Of a stretch of DNA of 64,000 nt, positions 58,651 to 64,000 are shown piece by piece. The notes under the pieces are model-generated. The model did not search any database and was not told the origin of the DNA. It saw only the letters and a program-made list of their open reading frames with translations. This stretch comes from Lonepinella sp042468235. GTDB lineage: Bacteria; Pseudomonadota; Gammaproteobacteria; Enterobacterales; Pasteurellaceae. The stretch lies in contig NZ_CP170386.1 in assembly GCF_042468235.1 (NCBI RefSeq), positions 806,001 to 870,000 of the forward strand, in the 5' to 3' direction. Position 1 is the first letter of the stretch; every line of letters starts with the position of its first letter. Made by a program: the position numbers and the translations under genes.

Positions 58651-59243
58651 CAAACTGCGGTCAAATTTCTCAAAGTTTTTTCAGCCACTTCTGTCAACAT
58701 AGCTTTACGTTCTTGATTGCTAATAATATGTAAATCCCCAAATAAACGATGCTCAATATCAGTAATACCACAATAATTAAACAAACCATTGACCAAACAT
58801 ACATCTAGTGCTTGTGCAAAACCTTTGGCTTGATAAACCTCTACATTATTACCAATATTAATAAAGTGTTGCATTTTCTTGCCTTGTAATAATCCTACTG
58901 AACCATTTTCTCCTGTTTGATAAGCAAAACCATGGGTAAAAACACGATCTAAATAACCTTTGAGAATAGCAGGAAATCCCATCCACCATACGGGATAAAT
59001 CATGGTAATCAAATCTGCTTGTTGAATAAGTTTTTGTTCATAACTCACTTCTTCAGGAATAATTCCTTGCCAGACACCTTGCATTTCCTCATAAGACAAT
59101 ACGGGATCAAAATTTAATGCGTAAAGATTTCTTACCACCGTATTTGCCCCAAACTGCTGGCTAACTTCCATGACGGTGTCTGCCATTGCTTTAGTAAAAC
59201 TATTGCTATTAGGGTGAGCAAAGATAATTAAATGCAGTTTCAT
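58650..59243 (-). CDS. NAD(P)H quinone-reductase-like flavoprotein
   Basis: A 197-residue flavodoxin-fold oxidoreductase of the NQO/KefF/MdaB group: MKLHLIIFAHPNSNSFTKAM (FMN/FAD phosphate loop), YPVWWMGFPAILKGYLDRVFTHGFAYQ (flavin contact) and a C-terminal CGITDIEHRLFGDLH segment. It likely reduces quinones or similar electrophiles by two electrons. Its start overlaps the nfeD stop by one base, so it is translated from the qmcA-nfeD transcript. Confidence 0.85.
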   Translation of the reverse strand: MKLHLIIFAHPNSNSFTKAMADTVMEVSQQFGANTVVRNLYALNFDPVLSYEEMQGVWQGIIPEEVSYEQKLIQQADLITMIYPVWWMGFPAILKGYLDRVFTHGFAYQTGENGSVGLLQGKKMQHFINIGNNVEVYQAKGFAQALDVCLVNGLFNYCGITDIEHRLFGDLHIISNQERKAMLTEVAEKTLRNLTAV

Positions 59244-59701
59244 TAATTCACCTTTTGAACTATTAATGTAATGCCTTGTACGGTAAGCACTTTAATCCTA
59301 TCTCCGACTTGTAACATTTCATTATGTGCCTGTTGGATTCGCCAAGTTGTATCACCGAAATGCCCTCGACCGATACCATTATCATTGATTTCCCGAACAA
59401 TACCGACTGTGCCAAGCATGGCATGATCTCGTTGATTTAAGTGAGAATGTTTTTCATCAACAAGATCTTTTTTATGCTGATATTTCCACCAAAGTACGCT
59501 TAATATTGTCGCTAAAATAGCATAAATAATACCTAGACTGGCTAAGGATAATGCGGGAAATACTTGCATAATCCCCGCCACAACAATAGCTGCCAATCCC
59601 CACCACAGTAAGAAAATACCTGGGATTGCAATTTCTGCAATTAACAACACAAAGCCTAAAATTAGCCAATGCCATACTGTCCAAGTGGCAAACCATTCCA
59701 T
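59243..59701 (-). CDS. NfeD-family membrane protein
   Basis: A 152-residue protein with N-terminal hydrophobic spans (WHWLILGFVLLIAEIAIPGIFLLWWGLAAIVVAGIMQVF) and a C-terminal OB-fold domain (GTVGIVREINDNGIGRGHFGDTTWRIQ). NfeD proteins are encoded beside SPFH proteins and are thought to act with them in membrane organisation or proteolysis. It follows the qmcA-like gene by nine bases. Confidence 0.9.
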   Translation of the reverse strand: MEWFATWTVWHWLILGFVLLIAEIAIPGIFLLWWGLAAIVVAGIMQVFPALSLASLGIIYAILATILSVLWWKYQHKKDLVDEKHSHLNQRDHAMLGTVGIVREINDNGIGRGHFGDTTWRIQQAHNEMLQVGDRIKVLTVQGITLIVQKVN

Positions 59702-59710
59702 AACAGCTCC

Positions 59711-60631
59711 TTATTTTTTATCACCTTTTAATAACTCTGTAATACCTGCTATAGAACCTATTAAATTACCTGCTTCTAAAGGCATTAATACCACTTTGCT
59801 ATTATCTGATCCACCGATATGTTTTAGTGCTTCAGTGTATTTTTGAGCAATAAAATAATTAATCGCTTTAGTATCCCCATTAGTAATCGCCTCAGATACC
59901 ATTTGAGTGGCTTTGGCTTCGGCTTCAGCAGCACGTTCACGAGCCTCTGCTTGTAAAATTGCTTCTTGTTTTTCCCCTTCGGCACGCAAGATTCGAGATT
60001 GTTTCTCCCCCTCTGCACGTAAAATCTGAGCTTGACGAACCCCTTCCGCTTCTAACACTTCCGCCCGTTTATTCCGTTCTGCTTTCATTTGAGCATTCAT
60101 GGCTTCACTTAATTCACGCGGAGGACGCACATCTCGAATTTCAATACGGGTTACTTTTACGCCCCAAGGATTGGTCGCTTCATCAACAATCGCCAATAAA
60201 CGCCCATTAATACTATCTCGTTGCGAAAGCATTTCATCTAATTCCATACTCCCCAACACAGTACGAATATTGGTCATTACCAAATTGACTATCGCCTGTT
60301 CTAAGTGATTGACTTCATAAGCGGCACTACGTGCATCGATCACTTGCACAAAGCACACCGCATCAATGGATACATTGGCATTATCTTTCGAAATCACTTC
60401 TTGTGATGGAATGTCTAACACCTGTTCCATCATATTAATTTTACGACCTACACGATCCACAAAAGGAATCACAAAGTTCAAGCCTGGTGAAAGGGTTCTG
60501 GTATAACGACCAAAACGCTCAATGGTCCAGTGATAACCTTGTGGTACGGTTTTTAAGGTTGAATATAAAACAAACGCAACTAAAGCAATAAACACAATCG
60601 TTGCGACAGGTAAGCCATCGTAAAATTCCAT
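59711..60631 (-). CDS. qmcA: SPFH/stomatin-like membrane protein (QmcA type)
   Basis: A 306-residue band-7 protein with an N-terminal membrane span (VATIVFIALVAFVLYSTL), the SPFH domain (VPQGYHWTIERFGRYTRTLSPGLNFVIPFVDRVGRKINMMEQVLDIPSQEVISKDN) and a charged coiled coil with three related units of RAEGEKQ sequence. E. coli QmcA lies beside a NfeD-like gene in the same way. Probably scaffolds membrane microdomains or modulates FtsH with HflKC, also encoded in this window. Confidence 0.92.
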   Translation of the reverse strand: MEFYDGLPVATIVFIALVAFVLYSTLKTVPQGYHWTIERFGRYTRTLSPGLNFVIPFVDRVGRKINMMEQVLDIPSQEVISKDNANVSIDAVCFVQVIDARSAAYEVNHLEQAIVNLVMTNIRTVLGSMELDEMLSQRDSINGRLLAIVDEATNPWGVKVTRIEIRDVRPPRELSEAMNAQMKAERNKRAEVLEAEGVRQAQILRAEGEKQSRILRAEGEKQEAILQAEARERAAEAEAKATQMVSEAITNGDTKAINYFIAQKYTEALKHIGGSDNSKVVLMPLEAGNLIGSIAGITELLKGDKK

Positions 60632-60671
60632 AATAATCTCCTTATAAAAAATTCAGCAAAACTATAGCATT

Positions 60672-62123
60672 TTACACCGCAGTTTGTACATATTGATAGC
60701 CATTTTCTTTTGGCACAAATTCAAAAATATGGGTGATACATTGCGGTGCATCTTGATCTTGATGTGATACAAATAATAATTGTGTCGCACTGTTTTGCAC
60801 TAATTGATCGATAAAATTTTTCACTAACGCTCGATTTAACCCATCTAACCCCTGCAATGGTTCATCTAAAATTAACACAGGCGGATATTTCACCATGGCT
60901 CGAGTAATTAACAATAACCGTTGCTGACCCCAAGAAAGTGAACGAAATGGCTTTTTCGCCAAGTTGGCTAAATTGATTCGTTCTAGCCATTGCATCGCTT
61001 TCACTCGCAAGGCATCGGGAGTGCGTTGATAAACACCAATGCTATCAAAAAAACCTGAAATAATCACATCTAATACAGAGCAATTTACCCGATAATCCAT
61101 GTGCAGTTGACTACTTACGTAGCCAATATTGGATTTAATTTGCCAAATACTTTCCCCCGTACCACGTTGACGACCAAATAACCGCACAATATTACTGTAA
61201 GATTGAGGATGATCGCCTGTAATAATAGAAAGTAAGGTAGATTTTCCTGCACCATTAGGACCTTTAATCCACCAATGTTGCCGTGGTAATACTGTCCAAG
61301 TTAATTTATCTAAAATAATTTTATCCGCATATTGAATAGTCACATTTTCCAATTCAAAGTGCGGTGTATTTTGATCGAGTTTTTGCACTGGCGAAGCACT
61401 TTCAGGTAAAGGTACATCAATGGCATTTTCAGCATAGTGTAATTGTTGAAAAATACTATGCTGCTCTACTTCCGTTCTATTTCCTTGTAAAACAAGTTCG
61501 CAATGCTCCAACAAGGCAATCTGTTTAGCCGTGGGCGGAATATCGTTAAAACGATTAATAATCAGCAATAATGTGGTTTGTTTAGATAAAATATCTAATA
61601 GCGATTGCCAATCTTGTACCGATTTTTGATCTAGTCCCTCAAAGGGTTCATCTAAAACCAGTAAATCTGGTTGCTGCACTAAGGTTTGAGCTAATAGGAT
61701 TTTGCGACTTTCACCTGTAGAAAGGTGCATGAAAGGACGATCTAATAACGGTGTAATCCCAAGTATTTCTGCATACTGTTGACATAATTGATGATGATCC
61801 GAACCGTTCAAAATAGTTTGGCGAGCGGTTTTACCAAAATCATCAGGGCTAATACAATCATTGTTCCGATCACGAAAAGTTTGTTCTAAAATTTTCTGTT
61901 GTTTTTCGAAGGAAAATTGTTGAATGTTGGTAAAGGTATTTTCATATAATCCATCATAAACTGGAATTTTACCTTCAACTGCTAATGAAAAAGCGGTTTT
62001 GCCACTCCCATTACTTCCCACCACAACCCAAAAATCCCCTTGTTGAATTTGAAAGTGCGGTATTTTTAAACGATTTTTTTGATTTAATAAGAATTCGGCT
62101 TGTTGAAGATTAATTTGTTTCAT
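60672..62123 (-). CDS. modF: ABC ATPase ModF with two nucleotide-binding domains
   Basis: A 483-residue tandem ATPase. Domain 1 has Walker A VVGSNGSGKTA, LSTGESRKILLAQ and DLLVLDEPFEGLD. Domain 2 has IKGPNGAGKSTLLSIITGDHPQSYSNIVRLFGRQRGTGESIWQIK, LSWGQQRLLLITRA and PVLILDEPLQGLDGLN. Sequence and length match E. coli ModF (490), a protein of unclear role linked to molybdate genes. No modABC transporter is in the window. Confidence 0.9.
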   Translation of the reverse strand: MKQINLQQAEFLLNQKNRLKIPHFQIQQGDFWVVVGSNGSGKTAFSLAVEGKIPVYDGLYENTFTNIQQFSFEKQQKILEQTFRDRNNDCISPDDFGKTARQTILNGSDHHQLCQQYAEILGITPLLDRPFMHLSTGESRKILLAQTLVQQPDLLVLDEPFEGLDQKSVQDWQSLLDILSKQTTLLLIINRFNDIPPTAKQIALLEHCELVLQGNRTEVEQHSIFQQLHYAENAIDVPLPESASPVQKLDQNTPHFELENVTIQYADKIILDKLTWTVLPRQHWWIKGPNGAGKSTLLSIITGDHPQSYSNIVRLFGRQRGTGESIWQIKSNIGYVSSQLHMDYRVNCSVLDVIISGFFDSIGVYQRTPDALRVKAMQWLERINLANLAKKPFRSLSWGQQRLLLITRAMVKYPPVLILDEPLQGLDGLNRALVKNFIDQLVQNSATQLLFVSHQDQDAPQCITHIFEFVPKENGYQYVQTAV

Positions 62124-62186
62124 TACTTATCACCCTTATTTTATTCTATAATTTCTATCATGTTATCTGACTAACAAACAAAAGAA

Positions 62187-62210
62187 AAGGCTAAACCAAT
62201 GTTTAGCCTT
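62187..62210 (-). terminator. Terminator of the OmpA-type lipoprotein gene
   Basis: AAGGCTAAAC (62187-62196) pairs perfectly with GTTTAGCCTT (62201-62210), followed on the minus strand by TTCTTTTGTTTG. Confidence 0.8.
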
Positions 62211-62231
62211 CGCATCAATCAAAACGCTATA

Positions 62232-63077
62232 TTATTTTTGATAATAAGGTGTCGGACCTTTAGGACCAGCGACTTTACTTGATTCAGATTGGTTCAATAC
62301 GATACCAGAAGATTTAACTTCTACACGACGATTAGGACGTAAACAATCTCTTAACGCTTGACCTGTTTCTCCATCACAAGCTTTAACTTGATTTGCTTTA
62401 CCATGTCCGGTAGCAACAAAATTAGCTTGAACACCTTGTTCAATTAAACGTGCTTTAACGCGGTCTGCACGACGTTGTGATAAATTTAAGTTATAAGCGT
62501 CAGAACCCAAACGGTCAGTATAACCATCAATAGAAACGTCTTTAGCACCTGATTTAATTAATTGTGCCGCAATATTATCTACCACTTCTTTACCTTTAAC
62601 AGTTAACACATCTTTATTAAAGTCAAATAAGAAATCGCCGCTTAAATCAAACGATGAATTACCATTACAGCCATTCGGATACCAGAAGAAACTTTGTGCA
62701 TTCATATTCTTGTCAAATAAGATTTTATATTGACAAATTTTGTGTTCACCATTTTCACGATAGTTGAAAACATAATCCCACTCTCGCACGCCATATAAGC
62801 CTTCGGCAAAATGTGGACGACCTAACAAGTTATATAATTGGTCTTTGTTCATACCACGTTCAACCATGCGAACATTATCCCAGTTTGGCCATGAACCAAA
62901 TTGTGAACCATCATGGTTAAAAAGGGATTTATCAATTTTAGGCCACACTAAATTAGCCACAGCCTGCTCTGTTGTTTCACCTGCGGGTTGCCCCTCATCG
63001 GTAATATTGCTTAAATTTCCACAAGCTACCAAGGTAGTTGCGGCAATAGTTGATAATAAAAAATGTGATAATTTCAT
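62232..63077 (-). CDS. OmpA-family lipoprotein with an N-terminal BamE-like domain
   Basis: A 281-residue outer-membrane lipoprotein. The signal MKLSHFLLSTIAATTLVAC ends in lipobox LVAC. Residues 50-145 have the SmpA/OmlA (BamE-like) pattern (VRMVERGMNKDQLYNLLGRPHFAEGLYGVREWDYVFNY). Residues 160-265 form an OmpA peptidoglycan-binding domain (FLFDFNKDVLTVKGKEVVDNIAAQL, IDGYTDRLGSDAYNLNLSQRRADRVKARL, CLRPNRRVEV). The ATG at 63077 follows AAGGTAAAA; longer starts would put the signal inside. Likely tethers the outer membrane to peptidoglycan. Confidence 0.88.
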   Translation of the reverse strand: MKLSHFLLSTIAATTLVACGNLSNITDEGQPAGETTEQAVANLVWPKIDKSLFNHDGSQFGSWPNWDNVRMVERGMNKDQLYNLLGRPHFAEGLYGVREWDYVFNYRENGEHKICQYKILFDKNMNAQSFFWYPNGCNGNSSFDLSGDFLFDFNKDVLTVKGKEVVDNIAAQLIKSGAKDVSIDGYTDRLGSDAYNLNLSQRRADRVKARLIEQGVQANFVATGHGKANQVKACDGETGQALRDCLRPNRRVEVKSSGIVLNQSESSKVAGPKGPTPYYQK

Positions 63078-63274
63078 TCGTTTTACCTTAAATAATGTTT
63101 TCATAATCCTAAAATACCTAATTATAATTATAGCTAAAAACAATAATGACCTAAACTCCCTTTATTATTGCAATAATCACTGCTATAACCTGATGTTATG
63201 GTAATATTAAACAATAATAAAGTAAATCAAATTTCTCCGCATAATAAGAATTTTTTGTAAAGATTGTAAAGAAA

Positions 63275-64000
63275 CTACAAAAAGGTTCTTTCATCACCTT
63301 TTAACCAGTTAAGTAACAAATTATTAGCACTTTCTTCAGTTTGTTTACCCAGTTTTTGTAACAAAGATTTCTTCTGCTTATATTGCACGCCGAGTACAGA
63401 TTTTTCACCTATCGCCTGCAAAATCACATCATCGCTGGTGGCAATTTCATCTATTAAATGTAAATCCAAGGCTTGTTGACCAAACCAATGTTCACCCGTG
63501 GCAATTTTCGTCACATCTAACTGCGGTCGATGTTGTGCCACAAATTGTTTAAATAATTCATGGGTTTCTTCCAATTCTTGTTGGAATTTTTGTTTGCCCT
63601 TTTCAGTGTTTTCACCCAAAATAGTCACGGTGCGTTTATATTCACCAGCCGTCATCACATCGACATCGACATCGTGTTTCTTCAATAAACGATGAATATT
63701 CGGAATCTGTGCTACCACCCCAACAGAACCAATAATCGCAAAGGGAGCAGAAATAATACGATCTGCCACACAAGCCATCATATACCCCCCACTGGCTGCC
63801 ACTTTATCCACCGCCACCGTGAGTTTAATCCCTTTTTGTTTTAAACGAGCAAGCTGTGAAGCCGCTAAACCGTAGCCATGCACTACGCCACCTGGGCTTT
63901 CTAAACGTAATAACACTTCATCTTTTGCAGGATCGGCTACTTGCAAAATGGCACTAATTTCTTCACGTAATGCAGTGGTTTCAGATGCCTGAATATCGCC
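63275..64000 (-). CDS. sohB: SohB/SppA-type inner-membrane serine protease, 5' end outside the window
   Basis: Peptidase S49 family. The frame runs off the window edge (upstream codons GDIQASETTALREEISAILQ are still open), so the N-terminal membrane part is missing. Visible are RLESPGGVVHGYGLAASQLARLK, the catalytic-lysine/serine region LTVAVDKVAASGGYMMACVADRIISAPFAIIGSVGVVAQIPN, and the C-terminal helical part. The SohB type is favoured over SppA because the C-terminal part resembles E. coli SohB. A GTG/TTG internal start at 63946 is not real. Confidence 0.9.
   Translation of the reverse strand, partial: GDIQASETTALREEISAILQVADPAKDEVLLRLESPGGVVHGYGLAASQLARLKQKGIKLTVAVDKVAASGGYMMACVADRIISAPFAIIGSVGVVAQIPNIHRLLKKHDVDVDVMTAGEYKRTVTILGENTEKGKQKFQQELEETHELFKQFVAQHRPQLDVTKIATGEHWFGQQALDLHLIDEIATSDDVILQAIGEKSVLGVQYKQKKSLLQKLGKQTEESANNLLLNWLKGDERTFL

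Overview
The window is a stretch of Pasteurellaceae chromosome from the clade that carries the Haemophilus-type DNA uptake signal. The 9-mer AAGTGCGGT or its complement recurs throughout, often as inverted pairs that double as terminators. Many proteins resemble Haemophilus influenzae proteins, as judged from memory and not by a search: the HI1450 dsDNA mimic, the YbaK/HI1434 deacylase, the HI1419/HI1420 toxin-antitoxin pair, L25 and beta-carbonic anhydrase. The tmRNA encodes the tag ANDEQYALAA. The exact genus cannot be fixed from the sequence alone.

Layout. 1-718 is the 3' part of a DUF5672 gene. 791-13081 (minus) is a glycogen operon, malQ-glgB-glgX-glgC-glgA-glgP, with a CRP-like site upstream of malQ; its GlgB has an unusual 153-residue lysine-rich tail. 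13291-15625 carries a YcgN/UPF0260 gene, a small lipoprotein and glnS. 15819-20436 is a MacA-MacB-outer-membrane-factor efflux locus behind a PmrA-like box. 20488-28445 is housekeeping: dapB, rplY, two tandem ferritins, fnr, uspE, yciU, queF, ppnN and can. 32562-45305 is also core: sspAB, nagK, pgpB, ribA, arcA, smpB, hflKC, purA, sanA, epmC, ybjD and lysO. 52850-64000 holds a DsrE protein, a purine permease, usg, ybaK, tyrA-aroF, a quinone-reductase-like flavoprotein, nfeD-qmcA, modF, a BamE-like/OmpA lipoprotein and the 3' part of sohB.

Two integrated elements interrupt the core. Island 1 (about 28.78-32.49 kb) sits behind tRNA-Leu(CAA). It is a remnant with an integrase, repeat arrays, and an IS3-family copy inserted at its right attachment site; that copy's orfB has an in-frame stop. 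Island 2 (about 45.95-52.57 kb) sits behind ssrA between direct repeats of about 110 bp. It resembles a very small phage satellite of the PICI type: integrase, AlpA-like regulator, winged-helix protein, lone small terminase subunit and a RelE/HigB-type toxin-antitoxin module. It has no recognisable primase, large terminase, capsid or tail gene. It also carries helically phased iteron-like repeats and two unrecognised AT-rich genes. The islands share a noncoding element of about 95 bp (30681-30775 and 51446-51540) and a 15-bp motif, so island 1 is probably a decayed relative of island 2.

Three parts of ribosome rescue and tagged-protein delivery lie within 14 kb: SspB (ClpXP adaptor), SmpB and tmRNA. 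Oxygen and redox control is represented by Fnr and ArcA.
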